Below, in pieces: positions 1 through 8,899 of a stretch of DNA of 64,000 bases. Position numbers and translations under genes: made by a program. The DNA is from Ezakiella peruensis. GTDB lineage: Bacteria; Bacillota; Clostridia; Tissierellales; Peptoniphilaceae. Below the pieces are notes generated by a model, which did no database searches, was not told the DNA's origin, and saw only the letters and a list, made by a program, of their open reading frames with translations. The stretch lies in assembly GCF_900215725.1 (NCBI RefSeq), contig NZ_LT962469.1, forward strand, positions 106,025 to 170,024, written 5' to 3'. Within the stretch, counting starts at the first letter, position 1, and the number at the start of each line of letters is the position of its first letter.

Positions 1-714
1 CAAAAAGTAAATCCACATGGCTTAAGAGTTGGCGTTATTAAAGACTGGGATTCCACATGGTTTGCGAATAAAAAAGACTTTTCTGATCTTTTGGTAGAAG
101 ACTACAATATCAGAAATTTCATTAAAAAAGAGCTATATCAAGCTGGAATTTCAAAGGTTAACATCGAACGCGCAGCCGGTAAGGTTAAAGTTTCAATCTA
201 CACACAAAAGCCAGGTGTAGTTATCGGTAGAGGCGGCGAAGGTGTTGAAGCCCTACGCGCTAAATTAAGCAAGATGACAGGTAAGGACGTTGTAGTAAAC
301 GTTGAAGAAATAAAAAATCCTGATGTTGATGCACAACTTGTTGCAGAAAACATTGCAGGTGCGCTAGAAAGACGTATCGCATTCCGTCGTGCTATGAAAT
401 CAGCAATTCAAAGATCAATGAGAGCGGGTGCACTTGGTATTAAAACCCAAGTTTCAGGTCGTCTAGGAGGAGCAGATATCGCAAGAGCTGAAGGTTATAG
501 TGAGGGTACAATTCCTCTACAAACTTTAAGAGCTGATATCGATTATGGTTTTGCAGAAGCAAACACAACTTATGGTAAGATTGGTGTTAAGGTTTGGATC
601 TACAAAGGTGAAGTTCTAAACGGTGTTTTACCAGAAATCGAACCTCCACGCGATGATAGAAAGAGAAGAAGAAGAAAAAGATTTGTCAAGGGACAAGCCG
701 GACAATCTAAGTAA
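1..714 (+). CDS. rpsC: 30S ribosomal protein S3 (5' partial)
   Basis: S3 lines the mRNA entry channel of the 30S subunit. The frame is open from base 1 and reads [11 protein letters not shown], which is the conserved S3 N-terminus minus its first few residues, so only the initiator region is missing. The KH RNA-binding signature [12 protein letters not shown] lies near window residue 72, followed by the S3 C-terminal domain and a lysine/arginine-rich tail. It is the first visible gene of the S10/spc/alpha cluster and is followed 16 bp later by rplP with an AGGAGG site. Nothing unusual is seen. Confidence 0.97.
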   Translation, partial: QKVNPHGLRVGVIKDWDSTWFANKKDFSDLLVEDYNIRNFIKKELYQAGISKVNIERAAGKVKVSIYTQKPGVVIGRGGEGVEALRAKLSKMTGKDVVVNVEEIKNPDVDAQLVAENIAGALERRIAFRRAMKSAIQRSMRAGALGIKTQVSGRLGGADIARAEGYSEGTIPLQTLRADIDYGFAEANTTYGKIGVKVWIYKGEVLNGVLPEIEPPRDDRKRRRRKRFVKGQAGQSK

Positions 715-730
715 GTAGGAGGAAATAATT

Positions 731-1174
731 ATGTTGATGCCTAAAAGAGTAAAAAGAAGAAGAGTCCACCGTGGCAGAATGAAAGGTAGTGCTCAAAGAG
801 GTAACACCATCACTTATGGTGAATATGCCCTCCAAGCATTAGAGCCAGCATGGATTACCTCCAATCAAATAGAAGCCGCACGTCGTGCTATGACAAGATC
901 AGTTAAACGTGGCGGTAGTATCTGGATTAAGATTTTCCCAGACAAACCTGTATCACAAAAACCTGCTGAAACTCGTATGGGTTCAGGTAAAGGTGCTCCA
1001 GAGTACTGGGTAGCTGTAGTTAAACCAGGTAGAGTTATGTTTGAAATGGGTGGAGTAAGTGAAGAAGACGCAAGAGAAGCTATGAGACTTGCTGCTCACA
1101 AGCTACCAATTAAGACAAGATTTATCAGTAGAGATAATTTTGAACCAAAGGCAGGTGTTGGTAATGAAAATTAA
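731..1174 (+). CDS. rplP: 50S ribosomal protein L16
   Basis: L16 contacts tRNA at the A site and the peptidyl-transferase region. The start [15 protein letters not shown] is typical, so the first ATG is used, preceded by AGGAGG at 717-722. The 147-residue length is normal (about 136-145 in the family). The core [17 protein letters not shown] and the [15 protein letters not shown] block carry the conserved glycine-rich A-site loop. The 3' end overlaps rpmC by 11 bp, which suggests translational coupling. Confidence 0.97.
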   Translation: MLMPKRVKRRRVHRGRMKGSAQRGNTITYGEYALQALEPAWITSNQIEAARRAMTRSVKRGGSIWIKIFPDKPVSQKPAETRMGSGKGAPEYWVAVVKPGRVMFEMGGVSEEDAREAMRLAAHKLPIKTRFISRDNFEPKAGVGNEN

Positions 1175-1370
1175 AGAAATACGCCAACTATCAGATGCAG
1201 AACTTGTAGCAAGACAAAAAGATCTTAAAGCAGAGCTTTTCAATCTTCGCTTCCAAGCAGCCACTGGTAGTTTAGATAATCCTTTAAGAATAAGAACAGT
1301 TAGAAGAGAAATTGCAAAGGTTAAAACCATTGAGCAAGAAAGAGCTCTAGGTATCAGGAAGGAGGCATAA
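1164..1370 (+). CDS. rpmC: 50S ribosomal protein L29
   Basis: L29 sits at the polypeptide exit tunnel next to L23, near the SRP/trigger-factor docking site. The 68-residue protein begins [14 protein letters not shown], the usual L29 start. The open frame extends 25 codons upstream into rplP, but that extension has no family similarity, so the internal ATG at 1164 is chosen. The helical hairpin motif [15 protein letters not shown] is intact. It overlaps rplP by 11 bp and the stop overlaps the rpsQ start by one base. Confidence 0.96.
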   Translation: MKIKEIRQLSDAELVARQKDLKAELFNLRFQAATGSLDNPLRIRTVRREIAKVKTIEQERALGIRKEA

Positions 1371-1627
1371 TGATGGAAAGAAATTTAAGAAAGTCAAGAG
1401 TTGGCATCGTTACAAGCGATAAAATGGACAAGACTATTTCCGTTAAGATTGAAACAAAGGTAGCCCACCCTGTATACAAGAAGAGAATTAATCGTACAAC
1501 AGTTTTTAAGGCACATGATGAAAACAACGAAGCTAAAATTGGAGATAAGGTAAAGATTACCGAAACAAGACCTCTAAGCCGTGATAAAAGATGGAGACTC
1601 GTTGAAATTATCGAGCGTGCTAAGTAA
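1370..1627 (+). CDS. rpsQ: 30S ribosomal protein S17
   Basis: S17 is a primary 16S rRNA-binding OB-fold protein. The 85-residue product has the core [17 protein letters not shown] and ends in the [14 protein letters not shown] block that is diagnostic for the family. Two adjacent ATG codons (1370 and 1373) follow the AGGAGG at 1359-1364; either could be used. The first overlaps the rpmC stop codon. Confidence 0.96.
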   Translation: MMERNLRKSRVGIVTSDKMDKTISVKIETKVAHPVYKKRINRTTVFKAHDENNEAKIGDKVKITETRPLSRDKRWRLVEIIERAK

Positions 1628-1639
1628 AAGGAGGATTAT

Positions 1640-2008
1640 ATGATACAACAAGAAAGCCGCATGAGAGTTGCTGACAACTCCGGGGCAAAAGAAGTCCTCG
1701 TTATCAAAGTTCTAGGTGGTTCAAAGAAGAGAATCGCTAAGGTTGGGGACGTAGTAGTTGTTGCTGTTAAAAGTGCAACACCCGGCGGAGTTGTTAAAAA
1801 AGGAGACGTTCAAAAGGCTGTTATAGTTAGGACAACTTATCCACTATCACGTCCTGATGGCTCATATATCTCCTTTGATGACAATGCATGCGTTATTATA
1901 AAAGATGACAAGAATCCGGTTGGAACCCGTATATTCGGACCTGTTACCAGAGAGTTAAGAGCTGGCGGTTATATGAAGATCGTAAGTCTTGCTCCTGAGG
2001 TTTTATAA
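1640..2008 (+). CDS. rplN: 50S ribosomal protein L14
   Basis: L14 is a universally conserved large-subunit protein that forms an intersubunit bridge and is the docking site of the silencing factor RsfS, which is also encoded in this window (21615-21947). The 122-residue length is exactly normal. It begins [19 protein letters not shown] and ends with the [10 protein letters not shown] block. AAGGAGG precedes the start. Confidence 0.97.
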   Translation: MIQQESRMRVADNSGAKEVLVIKVLGGSKKRIAKVGDVVVVAVKSATPGGVVKKGDVQKAVIVRTTYPLSRPDGSYISFDDNACVIIKDDKNPVGTRIFGPVTRELRAGGYMKIVSLAPEVL

Positions 2009-2018
2009 GGAGTGCTTT

Positions 2019-2330
2019 ATGAGAATTAAAAAAGAAGACACAGTTATAGTAATTGCCGGAAAAGACAAGGGTAAGACTGGTAAGGTATTACGCACTTTTC
2101 CTAGAGAAAAAAAGGTAATTGTTGAAGGTGTTAATATTCAAGTTAAACACCAAAAGCCAATGGGACCAACAAAACCAGGCGGATTAATTAAAAGAGAAGG
2201 TAAGATTGATGTAAGTAATGTTATGTACTATGATCAAGTGAACAAGAAACGTACAAGACTTGGGTACAAATTCCTAGACGACGGCACTAAAGTAAGATTT
2301 AGAAAGTCCGATGGGGAAGTTATTGACTAA
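2019..2330 (+). CDS. rplX: 50S ribosomal protein L24
   Basis: L24 is an assembly initiator for the 50S subunit. The 103-residue protein has an N-terminal KOW motif ([18 protein letters not shown]) and the conserved [16 protein letters not shown] segment. The frame is open further upstream to 1989 inside rplN, but the ATG at 2019 follows AAGGAG (2007-2012) and gives the standard MRIKKED start, so it is chosen. Confidence 0.96.
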   Translation: MRIKKEDTVIVIAGKDKGKTGKVLRTFPREKKVIVEGVNIQVKHQKPMGPTKPGGLIKREGKIDVSNVMYYDQVNKKRTRLGYKFLDDGTKVRFRKSDGEVID

Positions 2331-2341
2331 GGGGGAACAAT

Positions 2342-2884
2342 ATGGCTCCAAGATTATTAGATAAATATAAAACTGAGGTTGTGCCTGAACTTGTTAAGAA
2401 ACATGGCTATGAAAACGTAAATCAAGTACCAAAGTTAGAAAAGGTAGTTTTAAACGTTGGTCTTGGCAAGGCTAAGGACAATCCAAAGATGTTAGATGAT
2501 GTAGTTAGAGAACTTGCACTTATTTCCGGTCAAGCTCCGGTTGTAACTCATGCTAGAAAATCAATCGCTAACTTTAAGTTACGTGAAGGCATGAAGATTG
2601 GTGCTAAAGTTACTCTTCGTGGCGACAAGATGTACTACTTCTTAGATAAGTTTATGAACATCTCACTCCCACGCGTTAGAGACTTTAAGGGCGTTAGCTC
2701 AAAGAGTTTTGATGGAAGAGGAAATTATGCTATCGGTATTAGAGAACAATTAATTTTCCCTGAAATCATTTATGATGAAGTAAACGATATTCACGGTATG
2801 GATATTGCAATTATCACAACTGCAAATACCGACGAAGAAGCTTACTCACTCTTAGAGCTCTTAGGTATGCCTTTTAAAAAGTAA
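2342..2884 (+). CDS. rplE: 50S ribosomal protein L5
   Basis: L5 binds 5S rRNA and contacts S13 and P-site tRNA across the subunit interface. The 180-residue product has normal length, the start [17 protein letters not shown], the [12 protein letters not shown] block and the [18 protein letters not shown] segment near the C-terminus. GGGGGAA precedes the ATG. Its partner S13 lies later in the same cluster and is unusually short. Confidence 0.97.
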   Translation: MAPRLLDKYKTEVVPELVKKHGYENVNQVPKLEKVVLNVGLGKAKDNPKMLDDVVRELALISGQAPVVTHARKSIANFKLREGMKIGAKVTLRGDKMYYFLDKFMNISLPRVRDFKGVSSKSFDGRGNYAIGIREQLIFPEIIYDEVNDIHGMDIAIITTANTDEEAYSLLELLGMPFKK

Positions 2885-2893
2885 GGAGGAACA

Positions 2894-3079
2894 ATGGCAA
2901 AGAAATCAAAAATTGCAAGTCAAAAGAGAGAACCAAAATTCTCAACCAGAGCATATAATCGCTGCAAGATTTGCGGAAGACCACACGGCTATTTGAGAAA
3001 GTACGGAATTTGTCGTATTTGCTTTAGAGAACTCGCTTATAAGGGCGAAATTCCTGGAGTAAAGAAAGCAAGTTGGTAA
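2894..3079 (+). CDS. rpsN: 30S ribosomal protein S14, zinc-binding type Z
   Basis: S14 is needed for late 30S head assembly. This 61-residue form carries CKIC and CRIC zinc ligands (about residues 24-43) within the segment [20 protein letters not shown], so it is the short zinc-dependent type rather than the 89-101 residue zinc-free paralogue. AAGGAGG lies 4 bp before the ATG. Ribosomal zinc stores in this cluster also include L36. Confidence 0.96.
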   Translation: MAKKSKIASQKREPKFSTRAYNRCKICGRPHGYLRKYGICRICFRELAYKGEIPGVKKASW

Positions 3080-3092
3080 AGGAGGAAAAAAG

Positions 3093-3488
3093 ATGTTAAC
3101 AGATCCTATTGCAGATATGCTAACTAGAATCAGGAATGCAAACCACCAAAGACATGCTACTGTGGACATTCCTGCTAGCAAAATCAAGCTTGCTATTGCG
3201 GAAATTCTCAAAGAAGAAGGCTACATTGCTGACTATGAAGTTATTGAGGAAAATGTGCAAGGCACAATTCGCATTAGCCTAAAATATATCAACGAAAAAG
3301 AAAGAGTTATTACCGGTATTAGAAGAATTTCAAAACCGGGTTTAAGAATATATGTAAATTCAAATGAACTTCCAACCGTACTTGGCGGACTTGGCATTGC
3401 AATCATTTCCACATCTGCTGGAATTATGACTGACAAAGAAGCCCGCAAACAAAAAGTCGGCGGCGAAGTACTTTGCTACGTCTGGTAA
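3093..3488 (+). CDS. rpsH: 30S ribosomal protein S8
   Basis: S8 is a primary 16S rRNA-binding protein of the platform; in enteric bacteria it also represses the spc operon through its mRNA. The 131-residue protein has the typical start [18 protein letters not shown] and the C-terminal [19 protein letters not shown] block. AAAGGAGG precedes the ATG at 3093. Confidence 0.97.
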   Translation: MLTDPIADMLTRIRNANHQRHATVDIPASKIKLAIAEILKEEGYIADYEVIEENVQGTIRISLKYINEKERVITGIRRISKPGLRIYVNSNELPTVLGGLGIAIISTSAGIMTDKEARKQKVGGEVLCYVW

Positions 3489-3498
3489 GGAGGATAAG

Positions 3499-4035
3499 AT
3501 GAGTAGAATTGGTAGAAAACTAATTGAAATCCCAGAAGGCGTTACATTTAACGTAAATGGCCAAGACGTAAGCGTCAAAGGGCCAAAGGGAGAGTTAAGT
3601 CTCACAATGGTTCCTGAGATGAAACTAGAAAAAGTAGACGGAGGATACGAAGTTATCCGCTCGAATGATACCAAAAGAGTTAGAAGTCTACACGGCTTAA
3701 CAAGAAGTTTAATTAATAATATGGTTGTAGGTGTACACGAAGGCTACAAGAAGGAATTAAAGATCATCGGTACTGGTTACAGGGCCCAAATGAATGGCAA
3801 AAAACTTGGTTTAACACTTGGTTTTTCACATCCACTTGATCTCGATGTTCCAGAAGGACTTACAGTAGAAGTTCCTGCTCAAGATACAATCGTTGTATCA
3901 GGTGCAGACAAGCAAGCTGTTGGTCAATTTGCCGCCCACATCCGTGGATACAGACCACCTGAACCATATCTAGGAAAAGGTATCCGCTATGCTGATGAAT
4001 ACGTTCGTCGCAAAGTTGGTAAGACCGGTAAGTAG
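3499..4035 (+). CDS. rplF: 50S ribosomal protein L6
   Basis: L6 lies near the factor-binding centre of the 50S subunit. The 178-residue product begins MSRIGRKLIEIPEGV and has the tandem L6 fold, with the C-terminal motif RPPEPYLGKGIRYADEYVRR that marks the family. Length is normal. AAGGAGG precedes the start. Confidence 0.97.
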   Translation: MSRIGRKLIEIPEGVTFNVNGQDVSVKGPKGELSLTMVPEMKLEKVDGGYEVIRSNDTKRVRSLHGLTRSLINNMVVGVHEGYKKELKIIGTGYRAQMNGKKLGLTLGFSHPLDLDVPEGLTVEVPAQDTIVVSGADKQAVGQFAAHIRGYRPPEPYLGKGIRYADEYVRRKVGKTGK

Positions 4036-4044
4036 GAGGTATAA

Positions 4045-4407
4045 ATGATTAATAAAGCTGATAAAAATGCACTACGTCAAAAAAGACACCAAAGAGTGCG
4101 CAATAAGATTAGCGGTACAGCTGAATGTCCAAGACTATGTGTTAGAAGATCTTCAAAACACATCTATGCACAACTTATTGACGACGTAAAAATGGTTACA
4201 CTTGCAAGTGCATCAACCTTAGATAAAGAATTTAGCCTCGATAAAACAGAAAATAAAGAAGCGGCAAGAGAAGTTGGTAAGCTAATCGGTAAACGTGCTG
4301 TTGACAAGGGAATCAAAGACGTTGTTTTTGATAGAGGTGGTTACATCTATCACGGACGCGTTAAAGAACTTGCAGATGGCGCTAGAGAAGCTGGCCTAAA
4401 CTTCTAA
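4045..4407 (+). CDS. rplR: 50S ribosomal protein L18
   Basis: L18 binds 5S rRNA together with L5. The 120-residue protein contains the [18 protein letters not shown] block, [25 protein letters not shown] near the C-terminus, and a basic N-terminal tail. TAGGAGG precedes the ATG. Length and position between rplF and rpsE are standard. Confidence 0.97.
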   Translation: MINKADKNALRQKRHQRVRNKISGTAECPRLCVRRSSKHIYAQLIDDVKMVTLASASTLDKEFSLDKTENKEAAREVGKLIGKRAVDKGIKDVVFDRGGYIYHGRVKELADGAREAGLNF

Positions 4408-4421
4408 AGTAGGAGGGAAAT

Positions 4422-4925
4422 ATGACCAATAATATTAAACCACAAGAGCTCGATCTAGAAGAAAGAGTTGTTGCTATAAACAGAGTCTCAAAGACTGTTA
4501 AAGGTGGTAAGAACTTCCGTTTTGCAGCTCTTGTAGTAGTAGGAGATAAGAATTCACGTGTTGGCGTTGGCATGGGCAAGGCTCTTGAAGTTCCAGATGC
4601 TATCAGAAAAGCTGTTGCAGATGCTAAGAAAAACATGATCCAAGTTCCAATTCAAGGCACAACTATTCCACACGAAATCGTTGGAGTAAAGGGTGCAGGT
4701 ACAGTTTTACTAAAACCTGCCAAAGAAGGTACTGGTGTTATCGCTGGTTCTGCTGTGCGTGCTGTTTGCGAACTTGCAGGAATTCAAGATATAAGAACAA
4801 AATGCCTTGGATCAAACAATCCAAGAAACGTTGTAGATGCGACAATTCAAGGTCTACTCAGTCTAAAACGTCCAGAAGACGTTGCCAGAATGAGAGGCAA
4901 GAGTGTTGAAGAAATTTTAGGATAG
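4422..4925 (+). CDS. rpsE: 30S ribosomal protein S5
   Basis: S5 acts in decoding fidelity and at the mRNA entry tunnel. The 167-residue protein has the N-terminal dsRBD-like domain ([19 protein letters not shown]) and the C-terminal fold with [27 protein letters not shown] precedes the ATG. No unusual residues were noted in the loop where spectinomycin resistance mutations occur. Confidence 0.97.
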   Translation: MTNNIKPQELDLEERVVAINRVSKTVKGGKNFRFAALVVVGDKNSRVGVGMGKALEVPDAIRKAVADAKKNMIQVPIQGTTIPHEIVGVKGAGTVLLKPAKEGTGVIAGSAVRAVCELAGIQDIRTKCLGSNNPRNVVDATIQGLLSLKRPEDVARMRGKSVEEILG

Positions 4926-4935
4926 GTGACTTATC

Positions 4936-5112
4936 ATGGCTAATATTAAATACAAACAAACAAGAAGTCTTATTGGCAAACCTGAAAGTCATAGAAAAAT
5001 TGTAAAGGCTCTTGGACTTAGAAGAATTGGACATGTTGTTGAAACCACAGACACACCACAAATTCGTGGTATGATCAAAAAAGTTTCACACATTGTAGAA
5101 GTTATTGACTAG
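4936..5112 (+). CDS. rpmD: 50S ribosomal protein L30
   Basis: This 58-codon gene is easily missed because it is so short. It reads MANIKYKQTRSLIGKPESHR and continues with the KALGLRRIGHVVETTDTPQ block, the standard L30 pattern with the conserved glycines after the first strand. It sits in its normal place between rpsE and rplO, 10 bp after the rpsE stop. The upstream site (GGTGA, 4925-4929) is weaker than its neighbours, so coupling to rpsE translation is plausible. Confidence 0.95.
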   Translation: MANIKYKQTRSLIGKPESHRKIVKALGLRRIGHVVETTDTPQIRGMIKKVSHIVEVID

Positions 5113-5123
5113 GAGGTTCTATA

Positions 5124-5561
5124 ATGAAATTAGAAAATTTACAAGCTTTGGAAAGAACTTCCAAAAAAAGAGTCGGTAGAGGAACCGGTTCTGGCATGGG
5201 TAAAACTTCAACTCGTGGTCACAAAGGACAAAACTCCAGAAGTGGTGGTGGCGTTAGACCAGGATTTGAAGGTGGCCAAATGCCATTATTCAGAAGGCTC
5301 CCAAAAAGAGGCTTCACAAATATTTGGGGTGTAAGCTACAAGGTTATTAACGTTCGTGACCTAGAAGAAATGTTTAACGACGGCGACACAGTTGATCGTG
5401 AAGCTCTAGTATCAGTTGGACTTATCCACAGATCAGACAAGAACATCAAAGTTCTAGGCAACGGTGAAATTAGCAAAAAGCTTACAGTTACTGCTTCAAA
5501 ATTCAGCCAAGAAGCAAAAAATAAAATCGAAAAAGCTGGCGGCAAAGTAGAGGTGCTATAA
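5124..5561 (+). CDS. rplO: 50S ribosomal protein L15
   Basis: L15 is a late-assembly 50S protein with a long N-terminal extension reaching into rRNA. The 145-residue product has the glycine/arginine-rich extension RVGRGTGSGMGKTSTRGHKG, the GFEGGQMPLFRRLPKRGF motif and the globular C-terminal domain ending KAGGKVEVL. AGGAGG precedes the ATG; its stop shares a base with the secY start (5561). Confidence 0.97.
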   Translation: MKLENLQALERTSKKRVGRGTGSGMGKTSTRGHKGQNSRSGGGVRPGFEGGQMPLFRRLPKRGFTNIWGVSYKVINVRDLEEMFNDGDTVDREALVSVGLIHRSDKNIKVLGNGEISKKLTVTASKFSQEAKNKIEKAGGKVEVL

Positions 5562-6841
5562 TGATTAAGACCTTGAGAGATGCCTGGAAAGTAAAAGAAT
5601 TAAGAGACAGAATGCTCTTTACTCTTTTATGTCTTCTTGTTTTTAGATTTGGTAACCAAATCCCAGCACCATTTATGGACATTAACAGGATTAAAGAAAT
5701 CTTTGGTGCAGCAAGCGACAGCTTACTCGGATTTTTAGACCTTATGGCCGGTGGCGGCTTCTCAAATATGTCGATATTCGCCCTCAGCGTTTATCCACAC
5801 ATTACAGCCTCCATTATCATCCAACTATTGACAGTTGCTATTCCATCTTTGGAACAACTTTCAAAAGAAGGAGAAGAAGGCAGAAAGAAAATTCAAAAGA
5901 TTACAAGAATCGTTGGTGTTGTGCTTGCATTTATTCAAGCAGCAGGTTCAGTTTATGGAATCTACTCTGGCGCTATTGTAGCCAACAGATTCATCGAACA
6001 CCTTTTAATCATCATTACACTAGTAGCAGGTTCAAGCTTCCTAGTATGGCTTGGAGATCAAATTACTGAAAAAGGTATTGGTAACGGTATGAGTCTTATC
6101 ATCTTTATCGGTATCATCAGTAGGATGCCTGCAACATTTATGAAGCAAATCAGACTAGCACAAATTGGACAAATTTCATGGATCGCATTTGCTCTATGGA
6201 TTTTAATCCTAGTTGCAATCTTTGCTTTCGTTGTTCTAATTCAAGAAGGTGAAAGAAGGGTTCCTGTTCAATACGCAAAGAGAGTTGTAGGAAGAAGAGT
6301 TTACGGCGGACAAGCCACACACATTCCAATCAAGGTAAACATGGCTTCAGTTATGCCAGTTATCTTTGCATCAACCTTTATGCAAATTCCAGGCACCATA
6401 GTATTACTAACAGGCGGAAACAGCGGTTTCTCCAGATTTTTGAGAAACTTCCTTACAACAGAAGGCAAGGTAGGTTTTTGGATATATTTGGTAATCAACA
6501 TTATCCTAATCATATTCTTCACCTATTTCTACAACGCAATTCAATTCAACACAGTTGAATATGCAAAAAATATACAATCTCAAGGTGGATTTATCCCAGG
6601 TATCAGACCTGGTAAACCAACAAGTGACTATTTAGGAAGAACAGTCAACAGAATTACCTTTGTTGGTGGTGTTGCCCTTGCAATTCTATCAACATTACCA
6701 TTATTATTAGCACACTTTTCCAATTTGGAAGTCGGATTTACCGGCACAGGAATCATCATTGTCGTAGGTGTTGCCCTAGAAACTGTAAAACAACTAGAAG
6801 CACAAATGACAATGCGTCACTATAAGGGGTTCTTAGGATAA
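5561..6841 (+). CDS. secY: Protein translocase channel subunit SecY
   Basis: SecY forms the membrane channel for protein export and insertion with SecE and SecG. The 426-residue protein has the length and hydrophobic pattern expected for ten transmembrane helices, the plug-region segment LDLMAGGGFSNMSIFALSVYP, the GNGMSLIIFIGIISRMP block and the cytosolic loop QEGERRVPVQYAKR. It overlaps rplO by one base, so it is probably translationally coupled, and is followed one base later by adk. Confidence 0.97.
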   Translation: MIKTLRDAWKVKELRDRMLFTLLCLLVFRFGNQIPAPFMDINRIKEIFGAASDSLLGFLDLMAGGGFSNMSIFALSVYPHITASIIIQLLTVAIPSLEQLSKEGEEGRKKIQKITRIVGVVLAFIQAAGSVYGIYSGAIVANRFIEHLLIIITLVAGSSFLVWLGDQITEKGIGNGMSLIIFIGIISRMPATFMKQIRLAQIGQISWIAFALWILILVAIFAFVVLIQEGERRVPVQYAKRVVGRRVYGGQATHIPIKVNMASVMPVIFASTFMQIPGTIVLLTGGNSGFSRFLRNFLTTEGKVGFWIYLVINIILIIFFTYFYNAIQFNTVEYAKNIQSQGGFIPGIRPGKPTSDYLGRTVNRITFVGGVALAILSTLPLLLAHFSNLEVGFTGTGIIIVVGVALETVKQLEAQMTMRHYKGFLG

Positions 6842-6842
6842 T

Positions 6843-7493
6843 ATGAGACTGATAATATTAGGACCGCCAGGAGCGGGTAAGGGTTCACAAGCAACTTTTA
6901 TAAAAGAAAAATATAATATAGTGCATATCTCAACAGGAGATATATTCAGAGAACATTTGAGAAATGAAACCGAGCTTGGCAAACAAGCCCAAGTCTATAT
7001 GAACAAGGGACAACTAGTTCCTGACGAACTCACTATAGAACTTGTAAAGGACAGACTCTCACAAGACGACGTCAAAGACGGATTTTTGCTTGACGGATTT
7101 CCTAGAAATCTAGATCAAGCAGCTGCTCTAACAGACTTCTTAAAATCCAGAAACGAAGACTTAGATGCAGTTGTAAATCTTAACGTTGACAAGGCATCGC
7201 TAGTAGACAGAATCACAGGCAGAAGAATGTGCAAGGACTGCAAAGCAAGCTTCCACATCAAAAACTACCCACCCAAGGTAGAAGGCGTCTGTGACCATTG
7301 CGGAGGCGAGCTCTACCAACGTGAAGACGACAAAGAAGAAACAGTGTTAAAGCGTATTGGTGTGTACGAAGCCGAAACTGCCCCCCTAATTGATTACTAC
7401 AATCAATTTGGACTTGTGCTTAACATTGATGGCAACCAACCTCTAGAAGAGGTTCGTGACCAAATTTTTAGAGGATTAGACAATCTTAAATGA
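6843..7493 (+). CDS. adk: Adenylate kinase, zinc-containing LID
   Basis: Adk interconverts ATP, ADP and AMP in the cytosol. The 216-residue protein has the P-loop GPPGAGKGS (residues 7-15), the AMP-binding segment STGDIFREHLRNET, DGFPRN, and a LID domain with CKDC and CDHC (about residues 127-152), i.e. the Gram-positive zinc-stabilised form. It follows secY in the usual spc-operon order. The methionine aminopeptidase gene map that often comes next is absent; a KOW protein overlaps its stop instead. Confidence 0.96.
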   Translation: MRLIILGPPGAGKGSQATFIKEKYNIVHISTGDIFREHLRNETELGKQAQVYMNKGQLVPDELTIELVKDRLSQDDVKDGFLLDGFPRNLDQAAALTDFLKSRNEDLDAVVNLNVDKASLVDRITGRRMCKDCKASFHIKNYPPKVEGVCDHCGGELYQREDDKEETVLKRIGVYEAETAPLIDYYNQFGLVLNIDGNQPLEEVRDQIFRGLDNLK

Positions 7494-7780
7494 TAGAAAA
7501 AATCGAAAGAGGGGCCATAGTCAGAAGTAAAGCAGGTAGAGATAAATTTAGATACTTCGTCGTAATCGAAGTCATCGACGAAAGCTACTGCCTAATAGCA
7601 GATGGAGATTTGAGAAAGATCGAAGCTCCAAAAAAGAAAAAAATATCTCACCTAGCCTTTACAAATGACAAGGCCACAAATATTGAAGATTTTGAATTCA
7701 CAAACAAATCATTGAAAGCTCTAACTAAAAGTTACAATAATAGGGGGAATGGACATTTATGTCAAAAAAAGACACTATAG
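7490..7780 (+). CDS. KOW-domain RNA-binding protein (L14e-like)
   Basis: A 96-residue protein that starts [19 protein letters not shown] and continues [21 protein letters not shown]: a KOW-type beta fold as seen in the small 'ribosomal protein L14e-like' proteins encoded between adk and infA in many clostridia. Its exact function is unknown; binding to rRNA is the common inference. It overlaps adk by 4 bp and its last codons overlap infA by 22 bp, so the C-terminal [11 protein letters not shown] is encoded in DNA that also forms the infA ribosome-binding site and start. Confidence 0.75.
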   Translation: MIEKIERGAIVRSKAGRDKFRYFVVIEVIDESYCLIADGDLRKIEAPKKKKISHLAFTNDKATNIEDFEFTNKSLKALTKSYNNRGNGHLCQKKTL

Positions 7781-7977
7781 AGGTAGAAGGCGTAGTAGTC
7801 GACGCATTACCAAATGCTATATTCAAGGTGAAACTGGACAATGGTTATGAAATCATCGGCCACCTCTCAGGCAAACTCAGAATGAACAACATCAGAGTCT
7901 TACCTGGAGACAAGGTCACAATGGAATTATCACCATACGATCTAACCAAGGGTAGAATCACCTGGAGAAACAAATAA
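7759..7977 (+). CDS. infA: Translation initiation factor IF-1
   Basis: IF-1 occupies the 30S A site during initiation. The 72-residue S1-like OB-fold protein begins [19 protein letters not shown] and contains [20 protein letters not shown] and [11 protein letters not shown], all diagnostic. The start lies inside the end of the upstream KOW gene, with AGGGGGAA (7742-7749) as ribosome-binding site. It is followed by rpmJ as in most bacteria. Confidence 0.97.
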   Translation: MSKKDTIEVEGVVVDALPNAIFKVKLDNGYEIIGHLSGKLRMNNIRVLPGDKVTMELSPYDLTKGRITWRNK

Positions 7978-7995
7978 TAAAGGGGATGAATTATC

Positions 7996-8109
7996 ATGAA
8001 AGTAAGACCATCTGTAAAAAAGATTTGCAGCAAATGCAAAATCATTAAAAGAAAAGGAAAAGTGATGGTAATCTGTGAAAACCCTAAACATAAACAAGTA
8101 CAGGGTTAA
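7996..8109 (+). CDS. rpmJ: 50S ribosomal protein L36, zinc type
   Basis: This 37-codon gene reads [20 protein letters not shown] and ends with the [11 protein letters not shown] block. Three cysteines and a histidine (C11, C14, C27, H32) match the zinc-binding C+ form of L36. It stands 18 bp after infA and 12 bp before rpsM, its standard place. The ribosome-binding site is AAAGGGGATG (7979-7988). Confidence 0.96.
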   Translation: MKVRPSVKKICSKCKIIKRKGKVMVICENPKHKQVQG

Positions 8110-8121
8110 GGAGGACAAATA

Positions 8122-8463
8122 ATGGCAAGAATTGCAGGTATTGACCTACCTAGAGATAAAAGAATAGAAATCGGATTAACCTACATCTACGGAATTGGAC
8201 GCCCAACAGCAACAAAAATCCTTCAAGATGCAGGCGTAAATCCAGATATTAGAGTAAGAGACCTTACTGAAGCTGACGTAGCACAAATCAGAAACGCTAT
8301 GGAACACATCACAGTAGAAGGTGACTTAAGACGTGACACATCACTAAACATCAAACGTCTACGTGAAATCGGATGCTACAGAGGCCTCCGTCACAGAAGA
8401 AACCTTCCAGTAAGAGGACAAAGAACAAAGACAAACGCAAGAACTAGAAAAGGTGTAAGATAA
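8122..8463 (+). CDS. rpsM: 30S ribosomal protein S13, lacking the C-terminal tail
   Basis: S13 sits in the 30S head and bridges to L5; its C-terminal tail normally reaches P-site tRNA. The protein begins [14 protein letters not shown] and contains [30 protein letters not shown] and [20 protein letters not shown]. It stops at RTRKGVR after 113 residues, whereas the usual bacterial protein has about eight further, mostly basic residues. The stop is immediately followed by the rpsK ribosome-binding site, so the short end looks real rather than a frameshift. Confidence 0.95.
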   Translation: MARIAGIDLPRDKRIEIGLTYIYGIGRPTATKILQDAGVNPDIRVRDLTEADVAQIRNAMEHITVEGDLRRDTSLNIKRLREIGCYRGLRHRRNLPVRGQRTKTNARTRKGVR

Positions 8464-8473
8464 GGAGGTAAAA

Positions 8474-8872
8474 ATGGCAAAAGCTAAAGGAAAAACAGCT
8501 AGAGTTAAGAGAAGAGCCAGAAAAAATATTGAAAAAGGACAAGCTCACATTTCATCATCTTTCAACAACACCATGGTAACCTTATCTGACATGCAAGGCA
8601 ACGTAATCAGCTGGGCATCAGCAGGCGGACTAGGATTCAAAGGAAGCAGAAAATCCACACCATTTGCAGCCCAAGAAGCAGCTGAAGAAGCAGCAAAAAA
8701 AGCCATGGAACACGGCTTAAAATATGTTGAAGTATACGTAAAGGGACCAGGCGGTGGAAGAGAATCTGCAATCAGAGCTCTGCAAGCAGCAGGACTTGAA
8801 GTTACACTCATCAAAGATGAAACTCCACTTCCACACAACGGATGCAGACCACCAAAGCGCAGAAGAGTCTAG
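8474..8872 (+). CDS. rpsK: 30S ribosomal protein S11
   Basis: S11 lies on the 30S platform near the E site. The 132-residue protein has the basic N-terminus [20 protein letters not shown], then [19 protein letters not shown], and the terminal [15 protein letters not shown], the conserved family signature. AAGGAGG precedes the ATG. The gene rpsD, which follows rpsK in many clostridia, is not here; rpoA comes next after 27 bp. Confidence 0.97.
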   Translation: MAKAKGKTARVKRRARKNIEKGQAHISSSFNNTMVTLSDMQGNVISWASAGGLGFKGSRKSTPFAAQEAAEEAAKKAMEHGLKYVEVYVKGPGGGRESAIRALQAAGLEVTLIKDETPLPHNGCRPPKRRRV

Positions 8873-8899
8873 TGACAAACTTTTAAAGGGGGATGACTC

